From Rhodospirillaceae bacterium (GTDB taxonomy: Bacteria > Pseudomonadota > Alphaproteobacteria > Kiloniellales > DSM-21159), in assembly GCA_006969625.1 (NCBI GenBank), contig CP030885.1:930001-994000 (forward strand): a DNA stretch of 64,000 bases, written 5' to 3'. The notes under the pieces were generated by a model, which had not been told where the DNA came from, did not search any database, and saw only the letters and a list, made by a program, of their open reading frames with translations. Shown here one piece after another: positions 25,612 to 33,209 of the stretch. Each line of letters starts with the position of its first letter. Position 1 is the stretch's first letter. A program made the translations under genes and the position numbers.

Positions 25612-26925
25612 TCAATTGAACCCCAGAAGCTGGTCGGGCAACCAGGTCGCCGTCTCCGGAAAGGCCATCACGACGCCCAAGGCCACCACCTGCAGGGCGA
25701 TGAAGGGCAGCACGCCGCGGTACATCTGCGGCAGCGTCATCTCCGGTGGCGCGATGCCGCGCAGATAGAAGATCGCCGGCGCCATCGGCGGCGTCAGGTA
25801 GCTGGTCTGGATCATCACCAGGATCAGCATGCAGAACCACAGCGGGTCGAAGCCGGCCGCCAGCACGAAGGGCATGAACAGCGGCACGAAGATGAGCAGG
25901 ATCGAGATCCACTCCAGGAAGAAGCCGGCCAGGAAGACGATCGCCAGGAACAGCAACAGCATGCCCCAGGGGCCCAGGTTCACCGCATCCAGCAGGTCGC
26001 GCATCACCGCCATGCCGCCGGAGGCCGCGAAGACGCCGGTGAACAGGCTGCCGCCGAGCAGGATCAGCATGATCATCGAGGTGACGGTCAGGGTCTTGAC
26101 CAGCGCCTCGCCGAAGGAGGCCAGGCTGAAGCGGCCGTACAGCAGGCTGAGCGCGATGGCGCCCAGCGCGCCGAGCGCCGCCGCCTCGGTCGGCGCGGCG
26201 ACGCCGAACATGATCGAGCCGAGCACGGCGACGATCATGCAGATCGGCGGCACCAGCGCCTTGACCGTGATGACGATCTTGGTCAGCAGCGGCGGCTCGT
26301 CGTCGGCCGGCGGCACCCGCGGCCCCGCCTCCGGGTCGAGCAGGCACAGAACCAGGATGTAGACGATGTAGAGCCCGGAGAGGATCAGGCCGGGAAAGAT
26401 CATGCCCACCATCAGGTCGCCGATCGAGACGTCGGCGATCGGGCCCAGCACCACCACGACCACCGAGGGTGGAATGATCGTGCCCAGCGAGCCGCCGGCG
26501 CAGATCGTGCCGCTGATCAGGCTGTGCTTGTAGCGGTAGCGCATCATCGCCGGGATGGCGAGCAGTCCGACCACCGTCTCGGTCGCACCGATCACCCCGG
26601 TCGAGGCGGCGAAGATGATGCACATCACCACCGTGCCGACGGCCAGCCCGCCGGGCAGGCGCCGGGTCCAGAGGTGGACGGCATCGAAGAGCGACTCGGC
26701 GATGCCGGAGCGCTCCAGCATCGCCCCCATGAAGACGAACAGCGGCACCGCGGCCAGCACGAAGTTGGTCGCCACGTCCTCGACCTTCTGGGTGAACTGG
26801 AAGAAGGCGGCCATGTCGAAGGTCATGAGGCCGAAGACGAAGGCCACGCACATCAGCGAGAAGGCGACGGGGAAGCCGAGGAAGATCAGCGCGAAGAGCG
26901 CCGGGAACATCAGCAGCGCGTCCAT
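25612..26925 (-). CDS. dctM: TRAP transporter large membrane subunit (DctM family)
   Basis: A 437-aa very hydrophobic protein with about 12 membrane segments. It starts MDALLMFPALFALIFLGFPV and contains DctM-typical GTIIPPSVVVVVLG and FVPLFMPFVLAAGF stretches plus PPMAPAIFYLRG near the end. It forms the sodium-driven translocation channel with the small subunit encoded 4 bases upstream (26930-27448) and receives substrate from the periplasmic protein at 27608-28672. Transported substrate cannot be read from the sequence. Confidence 0.92.
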   Translation of the reverse strand: MDALLMFPALFALIFLGFPVAFSLMCVAFVFGLMTFDMAAFFQFTQKVEDVATNFVLAAVPLFVFMGAMLERSGIAESLFDAVHLWTRRLPGGLAVGTVVMCIIFAASTGVIGATETVVGLLAIPAMMRYRYKHSLISGTICAGGSLGTIIPPSVVVVVLGPIADVSIGDLMVGMIFPGLILSGLYIVYILVLCLLDPEAGPRVPPADDEPPLLTKIVITVKALVPPICMIVAVLGSIMFGVAAPTEAAALGALGAIALSLLYGRFSLASFGEALVKTLTVTSMIMLILLGGSLFTGVFAASGGMAVMRDLLDAVNLGPWGMLLLFLAIVFLAGFFLEWISILLIFVPLFMPFVLAAGFDPLWFCMLILVMIQTSYLTPPMAPAIFYLRGIAPPEMTLPQMYRGVLPFIALQVVALGVVMAFPETATWLPDQLLGFN

Positions 26926-26929
26926 CGGC

Positions 26930-27448
26930 CTAGACCTCGCGCGGCGCCAGCGGGCGGCCGAGGACGACGGCGGCGCTCTTGATGATCTCGGCCGCGACCT
27001 GCAGCGTCAGCAGGACGAAGCCGGTGGCGATGACCAGGCGCAGCGGCCAGATCGGCGGGTTCCAGGCCGACTGCCCGGTGCGCTCGCCGCTGTCCATCGC
27101 GCGGATGGCGTAGTCCAGCAGCGCGTCGCTCAGCAGCACCAGGAAGGGCAGGTAGAGGCAGACGTAGAAGGTCAGGTCGAGGCCGGCCTGCCAGCGCCGC
27201 GGCAGGCGGGCGTAGATCAGGTCGATGCGCACGTGCGCGCCCTTCTTCAGGGTGATCGCCGCGCCCAGCAGGAAGTGCGCGCCGGTCAGCGAGTAGCCGA
27301 GCTCGAAGGCCCAGACCGTGGGCTCGAGCAGGACGTAGCGGGCGAAGACCTCGTAGGCGGTGGCGAGGGCCAGCGGCAGGACGATCAGCGCAGCCAGGTA
27401 GCCGGCACCGGAGGTGAGGCGCTCGAGCGCGCGCACGATGGAACCCAT
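26930..27448 (-). CDS. dctQ: TRAP transporter small membrane subunit (DctQ family)
   Basis: A 172-aa protein with four predicted membrane segments (GYLAALIVLPLALATAYEVF first). It carries the DctQ hallmarks FARYVL and GAHVRIDLIYARLP in the second loop. It partners DctM in the TRAP membrane complex. The start is put at ATG 27448 (MGSIVRALERL); an in-frame upstream extension to 27538 is Pro/Ser/Arg-rich, unlike DctQ. Stop and the dctM start are 4 bases apart, so they are co-translated. Confidence 0.88.
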   Translation of the reverse strand: MGSIVRALERLTSGAGYLAALIVLPLALATAYEVFARYVLLEPTVWAFELGYSLTGAHFLLGAAITLKKGAHVRIDLIYARLPRRWQAGLDLTFYVCLYLPFLVLLSDALLDYAIRAMDSGERTGQSAWNPPIWPLRLVIATGFVLLTLQVAAEIIKSAAVVLGRPLAPREV

Positions 27449-27515
27449 GGGCGGTATGGCCTCAGACGCGCAAGGGGAGAAAAGAGAGGACGGCGGGACG
27501 GCGGTATGGCGCGAA

Positions 27516-27553
27516 GGGCGGCCGGATCCGCGGTGCAAAGGATCCGGCCGCCC
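27516..27553 (-). terminator. Strong 14-bp hairpin between dctP and dctQ
   Basis: gggcggccggatcc (27516-27529) and its exact complement (27540-27553) flank a 10-nt loop, within the 159-bp gap between the binding-protein and small-subunit genes. No T-run follows on the minus strand. Such hairpins after solute-binding-protein genes usually protect that mRNA segment or attenuate read-through, giving excess binding protein. Confidence 0.6.
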
Positions 27554-27607
27554 TCGTCCGGCGCGCCCGGCGCAGGGAGGTCACGCCGGCGGGCGCGCCG
27601 CCGGCGC

Positions 27608-28672
27608 TCAGTCCCGGGTCTGGACGTTGCGGTAGCGGTTGGCGCCCTTCCAGAGTTCGGCGAACTCCCGCTGGTTCTGCAGGACGCGCGCGAACCATTC
27701 GTTGTCCTGGGCCTGCTCGTCGGCCCAGGCCTGGCCCAGCTCGTGGGCGCGGTACTGCACCTCGGGCGCCAGCTCGATGATCTCGTTGCCCTCGCCCTGG
27801 AAGAACTCCAACGCCTTGGCGTCTTCCTGGCCGATCGTCAGCCAGGAGTTCATGGTGGTGATGAAGGCGGCCTCGCGGATGATGTCCCTGTCCTGATCCG
27901 ACAGCTCGTCCCAGACGCCGGGATTGACGACCAGCTCGAAGGGCGCGGTCGGCTGATGGATGCCGGGGATGATCACGTAGCGGGTGACCCGGTGGAAGCC
28001 GGGCGAGATGTTTTCGTAGAGCGTCCCCCACTCGGTGGCGTCGATCGTGCCCCGCTCGAGCGCGGTGTAGACCTCGCCGCCGGGCATGGTCACCGGCGCC
28101 GCGCCCATCTGCTCGGAGATGCCGAGCCAGGCGCCGGCGGTGCGCAGCTTCAGCCCCTTCAGATCCTCCAGCGTGCTGACCGGCTTGCGCGAGTGCAGGA
28201 AGGCCTCCGCCGTGCGGACGAACAGCGGCATGCCGACGAGCTGGAAGCGGTCGCGGCGCCACTCTTCCCAAAGCTCGACACCGCCGCCGCGGTACAGCCA
28301 GTGCAGCATGCGCTCGGTGTCGAAGCTGCCGGCGTAGCCGCCGAACAGCACCGCCGTCGGGTCGGCGCCCCAGTCGTAGCCGGGCCAGGTGTGGCCCATG
28401 TCGGCGACGCCCTGCTGCACCGTCTCGGAGACCTTCAGGGCCGGGCCGAGGGTGCCGCCGGGGAAGACCTCCACCTCCAGGCGGCCGCCGGACAGGCGCG
28501 CGACGTTGTCGGCGAAGGCTTGCGCCCCGATTTCCATCAGCGGGCCACCGCTCCAGGCGGTCGCCATGCGGAAGCTCCGTTCGGCCGCGTCCGCCTGGGT
28601 GGCCGGCAGCGCCCCGGCCACCGCCAGTGCGGCGGCGAGGCCGAGCCCGCGCAGTGCCGTCTTCATCTCCAT
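27608..28672 (-). CDS. dctP: TRAP transporter substrate-binding protein (DctP family)
   Basis: A 354-aa protein with a signal peptide (cleavage near residue 29, ATQADAAE). The DctP fold is recognisable: FRMATAWSGGPLMEIGAQAF, LEVEVFPGGTLGPALKVSET, LKGLKLRTAGAWLGISEQMG (with the conserved Arg that pairs with a substrate carboxylate) and a long C-terminal helix. The YDWGADP and WLYRGGGVELWEEW features resemble the TRAP branch binding 2-keto acids or other organic acids. Start ATG 28672 has AAGGA upstream. First of the operon dctP-dctQ-dctM-PhyH. Confidence 0.9.
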   Translation of the reverse strand: MEMKTALRGLGLAAALAVAGALPATQADAAERSFRMATAWSGGPLMEIGAQAFADNVARLSGGRLEVEVFPGGTLGPALKVSETVQQGVADMGHTWPGYDWGADPTAVLFGGYAGSFDTERMLHWLYRGGGVELWEEWRRDRFQLVGMPLFVRTAEAFLHSRKPVSTLEDLKGLKLRTAGAWLGISEQMGAAPVTMPGGEVYTALERGTIDATEWGTLYENISPGFHRVTRYVIIPGIHQPTAPFELVVNPGVWDELSDQDRDIIREAAFITTMNSWLTIGQEDAKALEFFQGEGNEIIELAPEVQYRAHELGQAWADEQAQDNEWFARVLQNQREFAELWKGANRYRNVQTRD

Positions 28673-28747
28673 GGCTGTGTTCCTTCCCTTCGTGTTGTCG
28701 GCCCGCGTTCTTGAGTGCGGACCCTGGTTCGCGGCCGGCCGGCGCCG

Positions 28748-29041
28748 TTACCGCAGGGCGTCGAGCGCCGCGTCGATGTCGGCGCCGCTCATCTCCCACT
28801 CGTTCCCGAAGTTCGCGACCACGGCGCGCATGAAGGTCTTGTGGTCCGCCTTGGCGCGGGCGTCGTCGCCGTAGTGGTCGGCCAGGATGGCGAGGGCGAG
28901 CTGGGCCGGCTCGGGCCCCTCGTAGCTCCACTCGAAGCCGTTGTGCGACAGATCCAGCAGGTCGCGGCGTTCGTCCAGAGGGGCGCCGTCGACGGTGACC
29001 TCGATGCCGTCGATGGTCCGGTCGCCACGGTAGTGCTTCAT
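28748..29041 (-). CDS. DUF6166 family protein
   Basis: A 97-aa protein matching what I know of DUF6166: it starts KHYRGDRTIDGIEVTVDG, has LSHNGFEWSYEGPEPAQLAL, then ILADHYGDDARA and ends with an acidic helix. It is small, soluble and cytosolic; no function is established for the family. Start ATG 29041 is the first Met before the conserved domain; longer upstream frame is unsupported. It lies upstream of the TRAP operon on the same strand and divergent from the GntR regulator. Confidence 0.75.
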   Translation of the reverse strand: MKHYRGDRTIDGIEVTVDGAPLDERRDLLDLSHNGFEWSYEGPEPAQLALAILADHYGDDARAKADHKTFMRAVVANFGNEWEMSGADIDAALDALR

Positions 29042-29141
29042 CGCCCGTACCGTCCCCCCACCTGCGATCCTCCCGGACCGGTCCGTGTGCGCCTGCCGCC
29101 GTAGTGGCGTCATGGCGCTTTGCCGACCGGTCATGTATTAG

Positions 29142-29151
29142 TGATATATTT
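29142..29151. promoter_or_regulatory. Imperfect TGATATATCA-type site upstream of the GntR gene
   Basis: The sequence tgatatattt matches 8 of 10 positions of the perfect palindrome seen at 30848 and 31919. The match extends on the minus strand (atatatca, then taa and cat at the same spacing as at 30848). It lies in the divergent region between DUF6166 and the GntR regulator, so it may be the autoregulatory operator. Confidence 0.5.
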
Positions 29152-29195
29152 CTTGCATCCTAGCGTGAGCGCGAGGGTTTGAAAAGTGGGCTTGC

Positions 29196-29243
29196 GGCGG
29201 GGCAGGCGGCGGGGCAGGCGACGGGGCAGGCGGCGGGGCAGGT
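29196..29243 (+). repeat. Four-copy 12-bp tandem repeat in the GntR leader
   Basis: Units ggcggggcaggc, ggcggggcaggc, gacggggcaggc and ggcggggcaggt. If translated it would encode AAGQ repeats joined to the GntR frame, but the conserved domain starts well after ATG 29413, so it is probably untranslated leader. Confidence 0.75.
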
Positions 29244-29412
29244 GGAGAGGCGGGTGCGCGACGCGATGCCGGCTTGGTGGCGGCGCGCCACCTGTTGTAT
29301 CGAGGGTGGAAAGGGCGCCGGCCGCTTGCACGGCACCCGACCGATCCCGGACCTCGGGCCCGGGGAGTCGGATGCCCGGAGGTCGGGTAGCGCAACGAGG
29401 GTGCGGTCGCGC

Positions 29413-30132
29413 ATGACCGAGAGGGAGATCGAGGCCGACGCGCGGCTGCCCGACGAGGGCGCGGCCAAGGCGGGCCAGGGCGGCAGCCTGACCGACCGGG
29501 CCTATCGCCAGTTGGAGGAGCTTATCGTCACCCTGCGGCTGGAGCCCGGCGAGGTGCTGTCGGAGGCGGCGCTCAGCAAGCAGCTCGGCATCGGCCGCAC
29601 GCCGATCCGCGAGGCGCTGCAGCGCCTGGCCCGCGAGGGTCTGGTGGTGATCCTGCCGCGCCGGGGGATCCTGGTCGCCGAGATCAACGTGCGCAGCCAG
29701 CTCGAGCTGCTGCGGGTGCGGCGCGAGCTGGAGCGCCTGATGGCCAAGCTCTGCGCCGTGCGCGGCACGCCGGCGGAAAAACGCGACTTCGCCGAGCTGG
29801 CGGCGCAGATGGACGCTGCCGGCGCGGCGGACGACGACGTCGCCTTCATGCGCCAGGACCGCCAGCTCAACCAGATGATCTCGAGCTGCTGCCGCAACGA
29901 ATACGCGCTGCGCGCCATGGGCCTGACCCACGGCCTGTCGCGGCGCTTCTGGTACCAGCACTACAAGCAGGTGCTGGACCTGCCGCTGTGCGCGCGGTTG
30001 CACGCCGAGCAGGCGCGCGCCATCGCCAGCGGCGACCCCCAGGCGGCGGCGCAGGCGACCGACGCGCTGATGGACTACATGGAGGCCTTCACGCGTGCGA
30101 CCCTGGACGCCGAGCTCGGCAACGCCGAGTGA
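29413..30132 (+). CDS. GntR-family regulator, FadR (FCD) subfamily
   Basis: A 239-aa protein. The N-terminal winged helix (LTDRAYRQLEELIVTLRLEP; LGIGRTPIREALQRLAREGL) is followed by an all-helical FCD ligand domain (about residues 100-235) with acidic and His residues for metal/organic-acid binding (LLRVRRELERLMAKLCAV). Start ATG 29413 is chosen because it directly precedes the conserved domain; upstream in-frame sequence is a Gly/Gln repeat. FadR-type proteins sense carboxylic acids. Palindromes TGATATATCA at 29142 (imperfect), 30848 and 31919 are likely operators, linking it to itself, the PanB-like gene and the membrane hydroxylase gene. Confidence 0.9.
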   Translation: MTEREIEADARLPDEGAAKAGQGGSLTDRAYRQLEELIVTLRLEPGEVLSEAALSKQLGIGRTPIREALQRLAREGLVVILPRRGILVAEINVRSQLELLRVRRELERLMAKLCAVRGTPAEKRDFAELAAQMDAAGAADDDVAFMRQDRQLNQMISSCCRNEYALRAMGLTHGLSRRFWYQHYKQVLDLPLCARLHAEQARAIASGDPQAAAQATDALMDYMEAFTRATLDAELGNAE

Positions 30133-30159
30133 GCGCGTGCAGGCCGAAGGCGCGGCCGC

Positions 30160-30348
30160 CTATCGTTCGCCCTTCTGCTTCTTGCCCTTGGCCTCGGGGA
30201 ACAGCCAGAGCGCGAAGATCATGAAGGCGCCGAGACCCCAGACGACGTAGCCCGCGACTGTCTGCCCGAGGCCGAGCTGCCACCAGCCGGCCGCCGCGGC
30301 GGCGAGCACCACGATCGCCGAGAGGATCAGCTTGATGTGGGTGGGCAT
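30160..30348 (-). CDS. Small two-helix membrane protein
   Basis: A 62-aa protein: MPTHIKLILSAIVVLAAAAA starts the first membrane helix, a short GLGQTVAGY turn, a second helix (VVWGLGAFMIFALWLF) and a basic tail (AKGKKQKGER). This is a two-span inner-membrane protein with both ends cytosolic. It lies 18 bases after the gene at 30367-30750 on the same strand and is convergent with the GntR gene. No function known. Confidence 0.65.
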   Translation of the reverse strand: MPTHIKLILSAIVVLAAAAAGWWQLGLGQTVAGYVVWGLGAFMIFALWLFPEAKGKKQKGER

Positions 30349-30366
30349 GGGCGGTCTCCTCCTCCG

Positions 30367-30750
30367 TCAGACCAGGTGCAGCAACAGCAGGGCGAGGCCG
30401 CCGCACAGCAGGGCGGCGGCGGCGAGGCCCGGCCAGCGATCGCGCTGGCGCGGCGGCAGCGCCTGGAACAGCAGCGGTCCGGCCAGCACGCCGAGGCCGC
30501 CGGCGATGACGGCGCCCAGGCCCGGCAGCGCCAGCACGGCGAAGTGCAGGCCGGCATAGACGAGCAGCGCCAGCGCCGCCGTCGCGGCCGCCAGCAGCGC
30601 GCCGGCCAGGGGGCCGCGCTGCCCCGGCTCGCGCGCCGACAGCGGCAGGAAGCCGCCGAGCAGCACCACCGCCGCCGCACCCGCCGCCGTCGCCGCGGCG
30701 AACAGGGCGAGCTGGCCGAAATCCCAGGCGGCTAGGTCGGTGGCCTTCAC
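30367..30750 (-). CDS. Integral membrane protein, about four spans
   Basis: A 127-aa protein made almost entirely of hydrophobic Ala/Leu/Gly stretches (LALFAAATAAGAAAVVLLGG; ALALLVYAGLHFAVLAL; GLAAAALLCGGLALLLLHLV) with short charged loops (SAREPGQRGP; PPRQRDRWPG). Likely an inner-membrane protein with four helices. It forms a two-gene unit with 30160-30348. Not recognised. Confidence 0.6.
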   Translation of the reverse strand: MKATDLAAWDFGQLALFAAATAAGAAAVVLLGGFLPLSAREPGQRGPLAGALLAAATAALALLVYAGLHFAVLALPGLGAVIAGGLGVLAGPLLFQALPPRQRDRWPGLAAAALLCGGLALLLLHLV

Positions 30751-30847
30751 GGACGGCGGTATCCCACGGCGTGCGTCTCCCTGACTGCGGCCGGCGCCCG
30801 CAGGGGTCGCGGTTGACCTCTCGCGGCGCGGCTCTTAAGCATGCTAT

Positions 30848-30857
30848 TGATATATCA
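30848..30857. promoter_or_regulatory. TGATATATCA palindromic operator upstream of the PanB-like gene
   Basis: Perfect 10-bp palindrome extended to ta-n-tgatatatca-n-ta, 119 bases before ATG 30977. A TTGACC (30813-30818) lies upstream with a poor -10 (taagca, 30836-30841), so the site would sit at the transcription start and repress by blocking polymerase. Likely bound by the GntR/FadR regulator at 29413. Confidence 0.6.
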
Positions 30858-30976
30858 GTAACGCATCAGATGGGCGAGGCAAACCGGTTTCGCGGCCGCG
30901 GGGCCGCCGCCGCCGCCGGGCGCCGGCACGGCGAAGCCAGTCGAGTGACCAGCCACGACAAGGGGGAGCGCGCGCG

Positions 30977-31846
30977 ATGACGCAGACGGAGAAGACGAAG
31001 CGGACGATCACCGAAATCCGCGAGTCGAAGCGGACCGGCGAGAAGATGGTCTACACCTCGGTGCCCGACTACACCTCGGCGCGCTGGGCCGAGATGGCGG
31101 GGGTCGACGTCTGCGTCGTCGGCGACAGCCTGGCGATGGTCGCTCACGGCCACAAGTCGACCATCCCGGCCAGCATGGAGATGATGGTGATGCACGCCCA
31201 GGCGGTACGCCGCGGCGCGCCCGACACCTTCGTGCTCGGCTGCATGCCCTACCAAAGCTACAACACGGTAGATCGCGCGCTGGCCAACGCCACCCGCTTC
31301 ATGCAGGAGGCGGATTGCGACGCGGTCAAGCCGCAGGGCGGCAAGACCCAGGCGCACATCCTCAAGGCGCTGGTCGACGCCGGCATCCCGACCGCCTCGC
31401 ACATCGGCCTGACGCCGCACACCATCGCCATGTTCGGCGGCTTCAAGATCCAGGGGCGCACCGCCGAGGCGGCGATGAGGATTCTGGAGGACGCGCTGGC
31501 GATCCAGGATGCCGGCTGCTTCATGCTGGAGTTCGAGGCGGTGCCGGCGCCGATCGCCAAGCTGATCTCCGAGCAGCTCGAGATCCCCACCATCGGCATC
31601 GGCGCCGGCGCCGGCACCGACGGGCAGATCCTGCTGAGCTACGACCTGCTCGGCGTCTTCACCGACTTCAAGCCGAAGTTCACCAAGCGCTACGCCAACC
31701 TGACCGAGGTCGCGGTCGGCGGGCTCAAGCAGTACGTCGCCGAGGTCAAGGCCGGCAGCTTCCCCGACGAGGAGCACAGCTACACCGTCAAGCCCGAGGT
31801 GCTGGAGGCCTTCGCCACGCTGCTGGAAAAGCGGCGCCAGCATTGA
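30977..31846 (+). CDS. PanB-family protein (ketopantoate hydroxymethyltransferase-like), altered metal site
   Basis: A 289-aa TIM-barrel protein of PanB length and order: YTSVPDYTSARWAEMAGVDV, VVGDSLAMV (the Mg-binding Asp of PanB), then DAVKPQGGKT, HIGLTPHTI, GGFKIQGRT, FMLEFEAVP (catalytic Glu) and TIGIGAGAGTDGQILLSYDL. Two E. coli PanB active-site acids as I remember them are replaced: Asp84 (ADMPF) is Cys here (GCMPY), and Glu114 (KLEGG) is Gln (KPQGG). So it may be a catabolic aldolase-like relative rather than a pantothenate enzyme. The FadR-type operator and TRAP neighbourhood support a catabolic role. PanB superfamily is sure; activity is not. Confidence 0.8.
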   Translation: MTQTEKTKRTITEIRESKRTGEKMVYTSVPDYTSARWAEMAGVDVCVVGDSLAMVAHGHKSTIPASMEMMVMHAQAVRRGAPDTFVLGCMPYQSYNTVDRALANATRFMQEADCDAVKPQGGKTQAHILKALVDAGIPTASHIGLTPHTIAMFGGFKIQGRTAEAAMRILEDALAIQDAGCFMLEFEAVPAPIAKLISEQLEIPTIGIGAGAGTDGQILLSYDLLGVFTDFKPKFTKRYANLTEVAVGGLKQYVAEVKAGSFPDEEHSYTVKPEVLEAFATLLEKRRQH

Positions 31847-31870
31847 GGCCAGGCCGCCGCCTCGGCCGGC

Positions 31871-31901
31871 GGTTTGACAGGCCGGTGGTTTGACAGGCCG
31901 G
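31871..31901 (+). repeat. 15-bp direct repeat carrying two TTGACA boxes
   Basis: ggtttgacaggccgg occurs at 31871-31885 and again at 31887-31901, giving two -35-like TTGACA elements 16 bases apart upstream of the hydroxylase gene. Confidence 0.7.
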
Positions 31902-31928
31902 CCGGCGTGACGTATCTTTGATATATCA
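31890..31928 (+). promoter_or_regulatory. Sigma-70-type promoter overlapping a TGATATATCA operator
   Basis: TTGACA (31890-31895), a 17-base spacer and TATCTT (31913-31918) form a good promoter. The palindrome tgatatatca (31919-31928) follows immediately, where transcription should start. Repression by the GntR regulator is likely. It serves the membrane hydroxylase gene starting at 32000. Confidence 0.7.
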
Positions 31929-31999
31929 GACGGCGGAGGGCCCTGAACCCGGCTTTGGGGCCGCCCCGCCTCCACCCTTCGGCCGACGAGGTAGGCGAG

Positions 32000-32824
32000 A
32001 TGGAACAGGCGATGGCCCCGATGCGCGAGGAACTGGGCGAATCCCCGATGAGCGAGCGGCAGCGCGCCTACCGCGCGCAGTACCGCGAGCGCATCGCCAC
32101 CTGGTACAACGGCTGGCTGCACGTCGCCGTGATCTACACCATCGGCCTGGCGGCGATGTTCGTCTACGTTTCCAACATCGCCCAGGTCGCCTGGTGGGAG
32201 TGGCTGACCGTCCCGGTCGTCTTCCTGGTGTGCAACGTCTTCGAATGGTTCCTGCACCGCTACGTCATGCACCGCCCGCTGCGCTTGCCCGGCATGCGCG
32301 CGATCTACACGCGCCACACCCTGATGCATCACCAGTTCTTCACCGACACGGAGATGCGCTTCGCCGGCAGCCACGACTGGCGGGTGACCTTCTTCCCGCC
32401 CTATGCGCTGGTCACCTTCATCCTGATGTCGATCCCCGGCGCGCTGCTGATGGGCTGGCTGATCTCGCCCAACGTCGGCTGGCTGATCATGGGCACGACG
32501 ACCGGCATGTACCTGCTCTACGAGTTCATGCACTTCTGCTGCCACGTCGAAGAGAACGCCTTCGTGCGGCACTGCCCCTTCGTGAACACCATCCGGCGCC
32601 ACCACACGGCGCACCACGACCAGTCGCTGATGATGGAGCGGAACATGAACCTGACCTTTCCCGTCGCCGACTGGCTGTTCGGCACCTCGGACCTGAACCG
32701 CGGGCTGCTCGGTCACCTCTTCAACGGCTACAGCACCAGGTACGTCAAGACCGACATGCGCAAGACCGCGCGCACCCCGCGGGTCGCGCGCCCGGACGCG
32801 TCGGCCGGCACGGCGCCCGCCTAA
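32000..32824 (+). CDS. Fatty-acid-hydroxylase-superfamily integral membrane protein
   Basis: A 274-aa protein with about four membrane helices and the diiron histidine clusters of the sterol desaturase/fatty acid hydroxylase family: HRYVMH, HTLMHH, HFCCH and RRHHTAHHD, in the right order. It should hydroxylate or desaturate a lipid or lipophilic substrate at the cytosolic face of the inner membrane. Start ATG 32000 lies after a GAGG motif. Its promoter carries the same palindrome as the PanB-like gene, so both are probably regulated together. Substrate unknown. Confidence 0.85.
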   Translation: MEQAMAPMREELGESPMSERQRAYRAQYRERIATWYNGWLHVAVIYTIGLAAMFVYVSNIAQVAWWEWLTVPVVFLVCNVFEWFLHRYVMHRPLRLPGMRAIYTRHTLMHHQFFTDTEMRFAGSHDWRVTFFPPYALVTFILMSIPGALLMGWLISPNVGWLIMGTTTGMYLLYEFMHFCCHVEENAFVRHCPFVNTIRRHHTAHHDQSLMMERNMNLTFPVADWLFGTSDLNRGLLGHLFNGYSTRYVKTDMRKTARTPRVARPDASAGTAPA

Positions 32825-33209
32825 ACGCCCGGAGACTTGCGGCGGCGTCGCGCCGAGGAAAGCCCCAGCGAACGGACGGCCGCCTGCGGAGGTTCCGCGG
32901 GCGGCCGTTTCGCTGCATCGGGCGATCGCCCGCACCAGAGTCGCCGCCGGCGGGCGCCCGCCGCGCGGGACGCAAGCGGCCTTACGCTCCCGGGTTGCGC
33001 TATGCCGCCCCGCCCTGCAGCCGAGGCCTGAAACATGCGCCCAGGCGAATGGCTTGGCCCAAGCCCTGCTTGCTTGCCAACGTATGAAGCGGCAATCATG
33101 CGGAGGACAGGCGGACCGCTGCACCAGTTCGGCGGCCCGCACGCAGCGCCCTCGGCCCGGTGACACGGCATAGCCACGAGTCGGGTGGACAGGCGCGGGG
33201 GGACCAAGG
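32825..33209. other. 385-bp region before the giant adhesin gene
   Basis: Contains the terminator at 32875-32909. The rest shows no convincing gene; it presumably holds the adhesin promoter. GGGGGGA just before 33210 can serve as ribosome site. Confidence 0.5.
32875..32909 (+). terminator. Terminator after the membrane hydroxylase gene
   Basis: acggccgcctgcgg (32875-32888) pairs with ccgcgggcggccgt (32894-32907), with one mismatch, around a 5-nt loop. Three T's (32907-32909) follow. Confidence 0.65.

Noticed and set aside
26930..27538. Long N-terminal form of the TRAP small subunit
   Set aside because: The extra 30 residues are Pro/Ser/Arg-rich and unlike the family; ATG 27448 begins the first membrane helix correctly.
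30977..31846. Naming the TIM-barrel gene panB
   Set aside because: Two active-site acids are changed and no panC or panD is nearby.
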